Positions 1 through 8,346 of a stretch of DNA of 64,000 nucleotides are shown piece by piece (position 1 is the first letter of the stretch; every line of letters begins with the position of its first letter). The translations under genes and the position numbers were made by a program. The notes beneath the pieces were generated by a model, which did no database searches, had not been told where the DNA came from, and saw only the letters and a list, made by a program, of their open reading frames with translations. The stretch covers positions 1 to 64,000 of the forward strand of contig CAZCEC010000001.1 of NCBI GenBank assembly GCA_964497615.1, in the 5' to 3' direction. The stretch is from CAZCEC01 sp964497615. Lineage in GTDB: Bacteria; Chloroflexota; Anaerolineae; Anaerolineales; UBA6663.

Positions 1-297
1 TCATCCCTCCGCCTGCAACGCCGGGCGGCGCCGGGCATGTCGCACGCACGTATCATCCCTCCGCCTGCAACGCCGGGCGGCGCCGGGCATGTCGCACGCA
101 CGTATCATCCCTCCGCCTGCAACGCCGGGCGGCGCCGGGCATGTCGCACGCACGTATCACCCATCACCCTTCAACGCCGGGCGGCGCCGGGCATGTCGCA
201 CGCACGTATCATCCCTCCGCCTGCAACGCCGGGCGGCGCCGGGCATGTCGCACGCACGTATCACCCATCACCCTTCAACACCCGGCGGCGCCGGGCA
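1..297. repeat. Tandem array of a 52-bp GC-rich repeat, about 5.7 copies
   Basis: Units start at 1, 53, 105, 157, 209 and 261 with an exact 52-bp period; the last breaks off near 297. Each unit carries the core GCCGGGCGGCGCCGGGC followed by ATGTCGCACGCACGTA. Two versions of the unit head alternate: units 1, 2, 3 and 5 begin TCATCCCTCCGCCTGCAACG, while units 4 and 6 begin TCACCCATCACCCTTCAACG. The period is not a multiple of three, so the open frames through it are not a repeat protein. The array lies 3' of fabD and reaches the window edge, so its true length is unknown. There are no unique spacers, so it is not CRISPR. 298-399 holds nothing recognisable. Confidence 0.95.
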
Positions 298-399
298 AGC
301 TCCGACGTTGGCGATTGTCGCCCCGTTGTCGCCTTCGTGGGAACGCGGTTGCCCGCGCGGCCCCCTGCCTCTATTCGATTTGCCGTGGAACGTGGAAAC

Positions 400-1320
400 C
401 TACAGCGCCGCGTACTTCTCTAGCTCTTCCGGCGTCCCCACCGCCAGCCCCTGCGCCTGGCCGTCAATCCGCTTCAGCAGCGTCGTCAGCACATCCTTCG
501 CGCCGATCTCGACCATCGTCGTGACGCCATTCGCAACCATATACCGCACCGACTCCGTCCACCGCACCGGCGACGTAAGCTGGCGCGGCAGCTCCACCCG
601 CAGATCGTTCGGGTCGCTCATCGGCGCGGCGGTGACGTTGGCGATGATGGGGGGAATGGGGGCGATGAAGGGCACCGCCTCCACCGCCAGCGTAAAGTCT
701 GCCACCGCGGACTGCATCAGCGGCGAGTGCGCGGCGATGGACACCTCCAGCCGGCGGGCGCGCTTGGCCCCTCGTCCGCGGGCCAGTTCCATCGCCTTCT
801 CCAGCGCCGCCACTTCGCCCGAGATCACCACCTGTCCGGGGCAGTTGTCGTTGGCCACCTGCACCAGCGCATTTGTTTGCGCGGCGGCCTCGGCGCACAG
901 TTGGGTCACGGCCGCCGCATCCAGGCCCAGGATGGCCGCCATCCCGCCCGGCGCGCGCTGCCCGGCGGCCTTCATCAACTCGCCGCGCCGCCGCACCAGC
1001 GTTAGCCCGTCTTCCAGTTCCATCGCGCCCGCCGCCACCAGCGCCGTGATCTCGCCCATCGAATGTCCGGCGACCACGGCCGGCGTGAACTCGCCTACGC
1101 GCTCGTGCAGCGCGCGCAGCGCCGCGATCGAGCACGTCAGCAGAGCCGGCTGAGCATTGACCGTGTCGGTCAGGTCTGCTTCGGGACCTTCCCAGCATAG
1201 GCCGGAAAGCGAAAAGCCGAGCACCTCATCGGCCTCGGCAAAGGTCCGGCGCGCGGCCGGCGAAGTTTGGGCCAGACCCTGGCCCATCCCCACGAATTGC
1301 GAGCCCTGGCCGGGGAACAC
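400..1320 (-). CDS. fabD: Malonyl-CoA:ACP transacylase
   Basis: FabD loads malonyl groups from malonyl-CoA onto acyl carrier protein for fatty-acid synthesis in the cytoplasm. The N-terminal GQGSQ motif is at residues 4-8 (counting from the GTG at 1320), the nucleophile elbow GHSMG at 85-89 has Ser87 as catalytic residue, and His198 in AAHS fits the catalytic His. The length of 306 aa is normal for the family. The start is uncertain. The usual TALVFPGQGSQ is encoded just upstream in frame, but no ATG, GTG or TTG precedes it. An in-frame CTG at 1350-1348 overlaps the rpmF stop codon and would add 10 residues including TALV. Last gene of the recG-coaD-DivIVA-like-rpmF-fabD minus-strand run. Confidence 0.95.
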   Translation of the reverse strand: MFPGQGSQFVGMGQGLAQTSPAARRTFAEADEVLGFSLSGLCWEGPEADLTDTVNAQPALLTCSIAALRALHERVGEFTPAVVAGHSMGEITALVAAGAMELEDGLTLVRRRGELMKAAGQRAPGGMAAILGLDAAAVTQLCAEAAAQTNALVQVANDNCPGQVVISGEVAALEKAMELARGRGAKRARRLEVSIAAHSPLMQSAVADFTLAVEAVPFIAPIPPIIANVTAAPMSDPNDLRVELPRQLTSPVRWTESVRYMVANGVTTMVEIGAKDVLTTLLKRIDGQAQGLAVGTPEELEKYAAL

Positions 1321-1346
1321 CAGGGCGGTACTGCTCGGTGCGGGGG

Positions 1347-1541
1347 TCAGCCCTTGGTTTCCTTCTTCTGTGCGATCACTTCCTTGCCCTCGTAGTGCCC
1401 GCAGTTGGGGCAGACGGTGTGCTGCGGGCGCGGCTCGCCGCAGTTGCGGCAGGCCACCAGGGCAGGGGGCGTCAGGGCATCGTGCGCGCGGCGGCGGTCA
1501 CGGCGGCCCTGGGAATGCTTGCGTTTTGGATGTGGCGGCAT
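1347..1541 (-). CDS. rpmF: Ribosomal protein L32, zinc-binding form
   Basis: Small basic protein of the large ribosomal subunit, about 64 aa. It begins MPPHPKRKHS, close to the family start MAVPKRKxS, and has two CxxC pairs (CRNC and CPNC), which mark the zinc-containing version of L32. The start at 1541 is chosen over an upstream in-frame codon because GAAGGA sits at Shine-Dalgarno distance and family similarity begins there. Pairing of rpmF with a fatty-acid synthesis gene is common in bacteria; here fabD follows, with the rpmF stop overlapping a possible CTG start of fabD. Confidence 0.95.
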   Translation of the reverse strand: MPPHPKRKHSQGRRDRRRAHDALTPPALVACRNCGEPRPQHTVCPNCGHYEGKEVIAQKKETKG

Positions 1542-1646
1542 GGTCGTTCCTTCTATCTTTCGGGCAAAATGCAAAGTAATGCCTGCCGGACGTCCTGGCA
1601 GGCAACAGCGGCATTATACCCGGCAACCGGTCAAATGGTCAATCTC

Positions 1647-2108
1647 TTATGACGGCTCCGCCATCGTCTCCGCCCGCAGCTTCGCGATGCCGTTCCGCGC
1701 CTGCGTCAGCGACTTCACCAGCTCGGCCTCGAGCTTGGTCAGCACTTCCAGGGTGTAATCGTCTGCCTCGGCCCGGATCTGCTCCGCGTCGGTGCGCGCC
1801 GCCTGGAGCATTTGGTCCGCCTTGGCCTGCGCCTGCTGGACCATGTTCTCGCGCCCCACCAGTTGCTCCGCCTTCTCCTTGGCCAATTGGACGGTGCGGG
1901 CCGCCTCCTCCTGCGCTTGGGCCATGATCCGGTCGCGCTGCGCCAGCACTTGCTGGGCCTTCTTCACCTCTTCGGGAATCGAGACCCGCATCTGGTCAAT
2001 AATCTCCAACACCCGGTCCTCATCCACCATCAGCTTGTGGCTGAGGGGAATCGCCGTGCCAGCATTGAAGATCTCTTCAAGGCGGTCAACCAGATGAAGT
2101 ATGTCCAT
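1647..2108 (-). CDS. DivIVA/SepIVA-like coiled-coil protein
   Basis: 153 aa, almost entirely helical. An N-terminal segment MDILHLVDRLEEIFNAG is followed by a charged coiled coil, from about residue 40 to 140, rich in Ala, Gln, Glu and Lys. No membrane segment or catalytic motif is visible. A protein of this build between coaD and rpmF recalls the actinobacterial DivIVA-domain septation proteins found near coaD, so a scaffold role in division or envelope growth is plausible. That is inference from context and composition; an ATP-synthase b-subunit-like coiled coil would look similar. A GGAGG Shine-Dalgarno lies 5 nt before the ATG. Confidence 0.6.
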   Translation of the reverse strand: MDILHLVDRLEEIFNAGTAIPLSHKLMVDEDRVLEIIDQMRVSIPEEVKKAQQVLAQRDRIMAQAQEEAARTVQLAKEKAEQLVGRENMVQQAQAKADQMLQAARTDAEQIRAEADDYTLEVLTKLEAELVKSLTQARNGIAKLRAETMAEPS

Positions 2109-2198
2109 GCCATCCTCCCCCGCCGGGGAATGCGCGGTTCTTAGGCTGTAAGATACACTGAATGCGCGGCGAACGCAACATTACGTTGACGCCTCGCC

Positions 2199-2735
2199 CT
2201 AATCCCTCAGCGACGTCATCGGCACCACCTTGCCGCCGTCCTCCCCCAGCTCCGCAAACCGCCGCCGCAGCGCCTCCGCTACCAGCGGCGGCACCATGCT
2301 CGATACGTCCCCGCCCAGCGCCGCGATCTCGCGCACCGAAGTCGAGCTCAAAAACGTATGCCGTTCGCTGGTGATGAACGGCACCGTCTCGATGCTCGGC
2401 TCCAGCCGGTGGTTTGCCAGCGCCATGCGGAACTCGTGCTCGAAGTCAGAAAAGACCCGCAGTCCCCGCACCATCACGTGCGCGTTCACCGACCGGCAAA
2501 AGTCCACCGTCAGCCCGCTATAGCCGGTCACGCTCACGTTGTGCAGTTCCAGCCGCTCCACCGCCGCCCGCACCAGCCCCAGCCGCTCTTCCGGCGAAAA
2601 TAGCAGGCTCTTCAACGGCTTGTCGTAAACCGCAATCAACAGCTCGTCGAACAGCTTGGCCGCGCGCACCAGGATGTCCTCGTGCCCATAGTGGATGGGG
2701 TCAAACGTGCCCGGATAGACGGCTTTGATCCTCAC
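2199..2735 (-). CDS. coaD: Phosphopantetheine adenylyltransferase
   Basis: Transfers AMP from ATP to 4'-phosphopantetheine, the penultimate step of coenzyme A synthesis. It has the nucleotidyltransferase signature TFDPIHYGH at residues 10-18, with the HxGH His pair at 15 and 18, then VRGLR near 89-93 and the ATP-binding SSTSVRE at 130-136. At 178 aa it is slightly longer than the usual 160 because of a C-terminal tail. It starts with GTG, 10 bp after the recG stop codon, so the two are probably co-transcribed. Confidence 0.97.
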   Translation of the reverse strand: MRIKAVYPGTFDPIHYGHEDILVRAAKLFDELLIAVYDKPLKSLLFSPEERLGLVRAAVERLELHNVSVTGYSGLTVDFCRSVNAHVMVRGLRVFSDFEHEFRMALANHRLEPSIETVPFITSERHTFLSSTSVREIAALGGDVSSMVPPLVAEALRRRFAELGEDGGKVVPMTSLRD

Positions 2736-2745
2736 AGCCTCTCCT

Positions 2746-5534
2746 CTAGCTCGCGTCGCCCGCGCCCGGCTGCCAGAACTCGGCCAGCCGCTCCCTCAGC
2801 AGGCCATGCTCCGGCGCGCCCAGCTCCGGGTCGCGCTCGAAGATCTCATGCGCCACGCGGCGGGCCTTTTCGATAGTCGCCACGTCGCTCAACTTCGCCA
2901 TCCGCAGGCTCGCCAACCCAGACTGGCGCGTCCCCAGGAAGTCCCCCGGCCCGCGCAGGTCCAGGTCCTTCTCGGCCAGGAAGAAACCGTCCTGAGATTG
3001 CTCCATAACGTGCAGGCGCTCATCCGTCCGCGCGCTGGGCGCGTCCGACACCAGCAGGCAGAACGACGCGTGTTCGCCTCGGCCCACCCGCCCGCGGAAC
3101 TGGTGCAGTTGAGCCAGCCCAAAGCGGTTCGCGCCCTCGATCAGGATCACCGTCGCATTCGGCACATCCACCCCCACCTCCACCACCGAGGTGGACACCA
3201 GCACGTCGAACTCGCCCGCCCGGAACGCCGTCATCACCGCGTCCTTCTCGTCCGCTTTCATGCGCCCGTGCAGCAGGCCCAGCCGGAAGTCCTGGAACAC
3301 CTCCGCCTGCAGCCGCTGGTGCTCCGCCACCGCCGCCTTGGCCTCGATCTTGTCCGACTCCTCCACCAGCGGGAAGATCAGGAAGGCCTGCCGCCCCTTC
3401 TGAAGCTGGTTGCGGATAAAGGCATACCCGCGTTCCCGCTCCTGGGCGCGCAGCAGATGCGTCTTGATTGGCTGCCTCCCCGGCGGCATTTCGTCCAGCA
3501 GGCTCAGGTCCAGGTCGCCGTAGATCGTCAGTGCCAGCGAGCGCGGGATGGGCGTAGCCGTCATCACCAGCAGGTGTGGGTTGCCGCCCTTGCCCCGCAG
3601 CGCCGCGCGCTGCGCCACCCCAAACCGGTGCTGTTCATCCACGATCACCAGTCCCAGGTTGGCAAACTCCACCGGCGCCTCGATCAGCGCATGCGTGCCC
3701 ACCACCGCCCTAATCTCGCCGCTTTGCAGCCCCGCATATACCTCCGACTTTTCGAGAGCCGTCATCGACCCTTGCAGCAGCCGCACCGAGCGCTGCGCCG
3801 CATCNNNNNNNNNNCGCCCGCCACCGCCGCCAGCAGCCGCGTCAGCGTCTTGTGATGCTGTTCGGCCAGGATGCTAGTCGGGGCCATCATGGCGGCCTGC
3901 GCTCCAGCCTGCAGCGTAATGGCCATGGCCGTCGCCGCCACCGCCGTCTTGCCCGAGCCCACATCCCCCTGCAGCAGCCGGTTCATCGGCACATCGCGCG
4001 CCAGGTCCTTCCGCAGATCGGCCACCGCCCGCTGCTGCGCCCCCGTCAGTTGATAGGGCAGGGTGCTAAGGTACCCTTGCAGAAAAGCGTCGTCCACCTC
4101 CAACGGCCGGCCAGTGTGCGCCTGCCAGTCGCGGCGCTGCCGCAGCGCGCCCAACTGGAGCAGCAGCAATTCATCGAACGCCAGCCGGTGCTGGGCGTCC
4201 GCCAGCCGCTGCTGGCTGTCCGGCCAATGGATTTGGGCCAGCGCCTCGCCATACAGCATGATCCCGGCCGACTCCACCACGGCCGGCGGCAGCGGGTCCA
4301 CCTGCTTGGCCGCCCAATAGCGCACCACCTGCGTCGTAGCCTTGCGGATGCGCCGCTGGTTCAGGTCGGCATTCGCCCGGTACCGCGGCACGATGCGCCC
4401 CGTGCTCAGCAGTTCCTGGTCCACGTCCTCCCACTCGTCGGGCCGGATGGTCAGCCGCCCGAGATATTGGTCAATCCGCCCGGAGATGACGATCTGCTTG
4501 CCGGGTGTCAGTTGCTTCGCCAGGAACGGCTGGTTAAAGAACGTCACTTCCAGCATCCCGGTGCCGTCCGCCAGCGTCACCTTCAGCATCCTCTGCTGGC
4601 CGCCTCGGTAAGGCCGCAGGTGCGCCTCCCACACCGTCGCGATGACGGTGCATTCCTCGCCATACTCCAGCCGGTTGATGGTCTTCATCGCCGAATAGTC
4701 GTCGTGCCGGCGCGGAAAGTGGAGCAGCAGATCGCGCAGCGTGGTGATGCCCAGCCGCGCGTAGTCGGCCGCGGTCTCCGGCCCAATGCCGTGCAGCACC
4801 GTCAGCGGAGCATCCACCCCCACACCGATATCCAGCGGTGTATCCGCGATCAAGGGTCCCGGCGCGGTGTTGCGCCGGGGCCGCGGGTGCACCGGCTCCT
4901 CCGAGCCATAGTCGTAGTCCGAGCGCCGGGGCCGCGCATGCGGCTGGGACTGCTTGGGGCCTTTCGGCGGCCTGGGCGGCCGCTGCGGCTGCCGCCGCTG
5001 AGCCTGCTCCGCTAATGGTTGAGGCTGTTGAGTGGGCAGTTGGGGCGGCGCGCCGGGCGCTGGCGAGGCTGCCTCTGCCGGTGGTGTCCCGCTGGCCGCC
5101 GGCCTGTCGGGTGCCGTGGGACGCGGTGGGGCCTGTGGCGCGCTGCGTTCGGGCTGTGGGCGCGTTGCCTCAGGCGGCGCGGATGGCCGTTGAGGTTCCG
5201 GTGCCCGTCGCTGCGGCTGAGCCTGCGCCGGGGCCGGCGCGGCGCGGGTCGCTGTGCCCGGCACCGCAGCGCCCGGCATTTGCGCCGCCGCCTCGCGCAC
5301 CATCTGGAGCATCGCCTGTACCGCGGCCGGCCGCTCCGCCTCCGCCAGATCGGGGTACGCCCTCAGCCGCGCCGCGATGCCGTCAATGAATGCTGGGTCC
5401 AGCCCCGCCCGCCGCGCGTTCGGCTCCCAAAAAGTCAGCATCTTCGGCAGGCCCCCGATCACCGCCTTGTTCGCGTAGCCGTTCGTGGTCTCCAGGTGGA
5501 CGATCTTCTGCAAGTGTTCCAGGGAGGGGTGCAT
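2746..5534 (-). CDS. recG: ATP-dependent DNA helicase RecG, interrupted by an assembly gap
   Basis: RecG remodels stalled replication forks and Holliday junctions. The gene runs from 5534 to 2746 with ten N at 3805-3814, and the frame differs on the two sides. Order of parts: an N-terminal helical domain (1-70), a Pro/Ala/Gln-rich low-complexity linker (about 75-235), the wedge/OB domain (245-370), Walker A GDVGSGKT at 523-530, and after the gap DEQH, TATPIPR and QFRGRVGRG (motif VI). The total of about 925 aa exceeds E. coli RecG (693) because of the N-terminal domain and linker. Joining the flanks with a 1-nt overlap at the gap restores frame and reads VAGDAAQ, so this is probably not a real frameshift. 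Confidence 0.93.
3805..3814. other. Assembly gap (10 N) inside recG
   Basis: Ten N, the same length as the other three gaps in the window, so a placeholder and not a measured distance. The flanks need a net change of -1 (mod 3) to keep the recG frame; a 1-nt overlap does this without losing conserved residues. Confidence 0.95.
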
Positions 5535-5548
5535 GGACGGATTTTACC

Positions 5549-7084
5549 CTAAGTCTCGCTCCACCTCTCCACGTCCTTCCCCGTCACCCGCCACCGTCGT
5601 GGCTTGGGCGGCTCCGCCGGCCTCGGCGCTTGCCTCACCCCCATCCGCCTCAGCAGCCGCCCCACCCGTTGCCGCGTCAGGTCCGTCGGTCGCACCTCCG
5701 AGTCATCATCCAACAGCTCTCCCGCCGCCTTGATGATCTCCATCGCGCTCACGTCCACATGGTCCCCCCCTGCCGTGCTCAATACCCTTCCAGCCGCCGC
5801 CACGATCAGCCGCGTAAAGTCATCCCCGGTCTGTGCCCGCCGTCCGGCGTTTTCCCGCGCCGCCATCTCGATCAGCCGGTCATACAGCCCCGGCACCCCA
5901 TGCTCGCTCAGCCACAGCCCCACTGGTAGCAGCGGTCGCCACGGTCCCAGCCTCGCCGTCGCTTGCCGCTCATCCGCCATCACCCGCTCGTCCGTCGCCG
6001 CCACGAGTGCCAGGTTTGCCAGGGCAGTCGCCCACAAATCATCTATCAGTTCTCCGAATGGCGTCGGCCACGACACCACCGCCAGCGGGTCCCGCGCCGC
6101 GCGCGCCGCGACCTTCGCCGTTGCCACCCTCAGCCCAATGCACTCTGCCCTCAGCCGTCCCGTGGGTGGGCCGCCGCCCGCAAACAGGTGTGTGCAGTGC
6201 GCCGGCCGGTTGCGAACGTGCCAAGTATGCCGCCTGTTGTCATACTCCCGCGTGGGCGTCACCGCCCCACGTGAAGCCCCTGCCAGCCGCCACGTTCGCA
6301 GGCTGGACGGTTCGCCCCCGGGCCGTTCCGCCTCATCCGCATTGTCATAGGCCAGTGTGGCTTCGCGGGCGGCCAGGTCGCGCACCGCCGCCGGCATCTG
6401 TCGCCCGCTCAACACCGTGCCCAGGTAACACAAATGCGCCATCAGCGCTAGCGCCCGCGAGGCCGCCCCCGGTTCGTCGCCCATCACCCACAGGCTCGGC
6501 AGATAGTCCAGGGCGGGTGTCATCCAGGTGGTGAGCGCCAGCACCGCCAGCGCCTCGGCCCACGCCCGTTGATCCGCCGGTTCGCTCGGTGCCACGTCTA
6601 GGCCTCCGTCAAAGTCTAGGTAGTGCTCCAGCGTCGCCACAATCCGGCTAAACACCGCTGCCGGCTCGGGGCGCTTCCCTTTCCGGTACGCCTGGATTGC
6701 CTCGCTCGCCCATAAGCGCCATAGCGGCACCCGCACCCGGGACGGCACAACCTCGAAGCCCAGCCTCACCAGGGGCGCATCCCCTTCAACCCCATACATG
6801 CGGCCGTCGTCACGCACTACCGACAATCTATGCCAGCCCTCTACCTCCGGGCTGTAATGCCTCACATCGCGGTGATTGAAGTAGTCAAAGTAACCCAGCT
6901 TGGAGCTCTGCGACCTGCGGCTCGCCAGGTAATAGGCCTGGTCCTCGTACAACGCCAACGGCTGGTCAAGCACCCACTCCGGGTCCACATATTTTCGCTC
7001 TTCGATGATGTAAGCCGGGTAGTAATCGTGCCCTGGCGGCACATCTGGCGGAAACTCATTCCGACGGTACTGGGTGATAGCCAT
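5549..7084 (-). CDS. Unrecognised protein, resembles a plasmid/phage helicase (DUF3631-type) with a degenerate P-loop
   Basis: 511 aa, no signal peptide and no clear membrane segment. I do not recognise a named family with certainty. Residues in the middle (PSLWVMGDEPGAASRALALMAHL) sit where a P-loop would be expected but lack the GKT/GKS Lys. Further on, an ATLAYDNADEA stretch resembles a Walker B (LLLDEAD). The later RLGPWRPLLPVGLWL and the C-terminal RVGRLLRRMGV segments recall the lid and C-terminal part of DUF3631/DUF927-type helicases of mobile elements. So this may be a former NTPase that lost nucleotide binding. AGGAG lies 10 nt before the ATG. The gene has its own promoter and dyad operators (7097-7148). 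It is followed by recG after 14 bp. Assignment is tentative. Confidence 0.45.
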   Translation of the reverse strand: MAITQYRRNEFPPDVPPGHDYYPAYIIEERKYVDPEWVLDQPLALYEDQAYYLASRRSQSSKLGYFDYFNHRDVRHYSPEVEGWHRLSVVRDDGRMYGVEGDAPLVRLGFEVVPSRVRVPLWRLWASEAIQAYRKGKRPEPAAVFSRIVATLEHYLDFDGGLDVAPSEPADQRAWAEALAVLALTTWMTPALDYLPSLWVMGDEPGAASRALALMAHLCYLGTVLSGRQMPAAVRDLAAREATLAYDNADEAERPGGEPSSLRTWRLAGASRGAVTPTREYDNRRHTWHVRNRPAHCTHLFAGGGPPTGRLRAECIGLRVATAKVAARAARDPLAVVSWPTPFGELIDDLWATALANLALVAATDERVMADERQATARLGPWRPLLPVGLWLSEHGVPGLYDRLIEMAARENAGRRAQTGDDFTRLIVAAAGRVLSTAGGDHVDVSAMEIIKAAGELLDDDSEVRPTDLTRQRVGRLLRRMGVRQAPRPAEPPKPRRWRVTGKDVERWSET

Positions 7085-7096
7085 CGCGAGAGACTC

Positions 7097-7114
7097 CTAG
7101 AACTTAAGTTCTAG
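7097..7114. promoter_or_regulatory. Perfect 18-bp palindrome, likely operator
   Basis: CTAGAACTTAAGTTCTAG is a perfect dyad. It lies between the -10 box at 7120-7125 and the start codon at 7084 and overlaps the transcription start and the upstream part of the Shine-Dalgarno of the 511-aa gene. This is the position of a classic repressor operator. No regulator gene is adjacent, so the binder is unknown. Confidence 0.7.
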
Positions 7115-7119
7115 AAGAA

Positions 7120-7148
7120 TTGATACCAACAATTGCCGTTGTTGTCAA
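7120..7148 (-). promoter_or_regulatory. Sigma-70-type promoter of the 511-aa gene, with an inverted repeat in the spacer
   Basis: On the minus strand: -35 TTGACA (7148-7143), 17-bp spacer, -10 TATCAA (7125-7120). CAACAA (7127-7132) and TTGTTG (7139-7144) form a second inverted repeat between and across the boxes. Confidence 0.7.
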
Positions 7149-7314
7149 TGGTCAGGTTTCCGGCACGGCCCCAGTGCACCTTAAAATTCCCGCCGCCCCT
7201 TGAAATTGGAACGGATGTTCTCTATACTATCCCCATGGGTGATTATCCACCCTTCTTGCCGGTTTCCATCCCCAAGCGCCTGTCCCGCGCCGCCAGCCAG
7301 CCCCTACCCCCAAC

Positions 7315-7418
7315 CTGCCCAGATATCACTTGTCCCTTCCCACATCCTGCCCAGATACACTCAACCGAAAACGCCATCAAAACAAGCGTTTGCCCATATT
7401 GCCCAGACTGCCCAGATA
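7315..7418. repeat. Short repeats of CTGCCCAGATA / TGCCCA
   Basis: The 11-mer CTGCCCAGATA occurs at 7315, 7347 and 7408. The shorter TGCCCA occurs at 7316, 7348, 7391, 7400 and 7409, the last three exactly 9 bp apart. The stretch is less GC-rich than its surroundings and is part of the 375-bp gene-free interval 7085-7459. On the minus strand the 9-bp period would read SGQSGQYGQ, so it may be a decayed coding linker or a set of protein-binding sites. Nothing else is seen between 7149 and 7314. Confidence 0.6.
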
Positions 7419-7459
7419 TTTTCGGTATCTCCCCCTGCACCCTACATAACTCATCCCAT

Positions 7460-8293
7460 TCACGCCGCCTTGACCGCCGCCAACCCAAGCGCCCCCGGCC
7501 CCACGTGTGTCCCAATCACCGCCGTCGCCTCCACCACCAGCGGCGGTTCGGGCGTCAAGTGCCCCAGCCGCGCCGCCAGCGTGTGCGCGTCCGCCGGGGC
7601 CGCCGTGTGCAGCACCGCCAGCCGCTCCAGTCGCCCCAGCCCCTCCACCTGCGCCCTCAGCGCCTCAATCACCTTGTGCCGCGTCCGCAGCCGCCCCACC
7701 GGCTTCACCGCCCCCGCCCTCACCTCCAGCAGCGGCTTGATCTGCAGCAGATCGCCCAACAGCGCGCTCAACGCGCTTGCCCGCCCGCTCCGCCGCAGAT
7801 ACTCCACCGTGTCCAGCGCCGCCCACAGCCGCACCCGCCCCTGTGTCGACTCGACAGCCCGCAGCACCTCCCTCAGGTCCGCGCCCGCCCTCGACGCCTC
7901 CGCCGCCGCAATCACCTGCCAGCCCTGGCCCATGCTCACCGAGCCAGTATCCACCACCGTCACCTGCCCGCCCAGCCCCTCGGCGGCCAGCCGCGCCACG
8001 TTGCACATCGCGCTAAACGGCCCCGCCAGGTGGAGCGAAACGATCCGCCCCGGCCCGCATGCCCGGTAAATGTCCTGGAACTCGCCGCTCGACGGCGCCG
8101 CCGTGGTCGGCGGCGGCCGCAGCCCCGGCAGCTTGGTGTAGAACTCCGCCCGGCTGATTTCTACCCCATCGCGATAAGGCTGGTCATTGATGACGACGAG
8201 CGACGGCACCACCACAATGCCCAGCCGCGCGGCAATGTCAGCGGGGATATCGGCGTTCGAATCAGTGACGATATGAATTTCAGGCACGGACAA
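7460..8293 (-). CDS. DegV family fatty-acid-binding protein (FakB-type), copy 2
   Basis: 277 aa. The N-terminal IHIVTDSNADIP is the DegV signature (TDSxxD), and VSLHLAGPFSAMCNVARLAAE fits the fatty-acid carboxylate-binding loop. DegV/FakB proteins present a bound fatty acid to the kinase FakA for phosphorylation; fakA lies two genes upstream. The start is TTG at 8293 or, two codons later, GTG at 8287; no Shine-Dalgarno is seen for either. It is separated from the first degV by a 211-bp spacer with a duplicated segment, so it may be transcribed on its own. Confidence 0.9.
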   Translation of the reverse strand: MSVPEIHIVTDSNADIPADIAARLGIVVVPSLVVINDQPYRDGVEISRAEFYTKLPGLRPPPTTAAPSSGEFQDIYRACGPGRIVSLHLAGPFSAMCNVARLAAEGLGGQVTVVDTGSVSMGQGWQVIAAAEASRAGADLREVLRAVESTQGRVRLWAALDTVEYLRRSGRASALSALLGDLLQIKPLLEVRAGAVKPVGRLRTRHKVIEALRAQVEGLGRLERLAVLHTAAPADAHTLAARLGHLTPEPPLVVEATAVIGTHVGPGALGLAAVKAA

Positions 8294-8346
8294 TGCTTAA
8301 GCGGCGATTAATTCCCCTGAGCCTCGCCGCCTCCTCAACGACCATT

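Noticed and set aside
1..297. CRISPR array
   Set aside because: Units are contiguous with no unique spacers, and no cas genes are present.
37..524. Overlapping small frames through the 52-bp repeats that look like repeat proteins (MSHARI..)
   Set aside because: The 52-bp period shifts the frame each unit, the three frames give the same peptide in rotation, and no ribosome-binding site or conserved extension exists.
2746..5534. A frameshifted or split recG pseudogene
   Set aside because: The frame change coincides with the ten N at 3805-3814 and all helicase motifs are intact on both sides. The same reasoning applies to katG.
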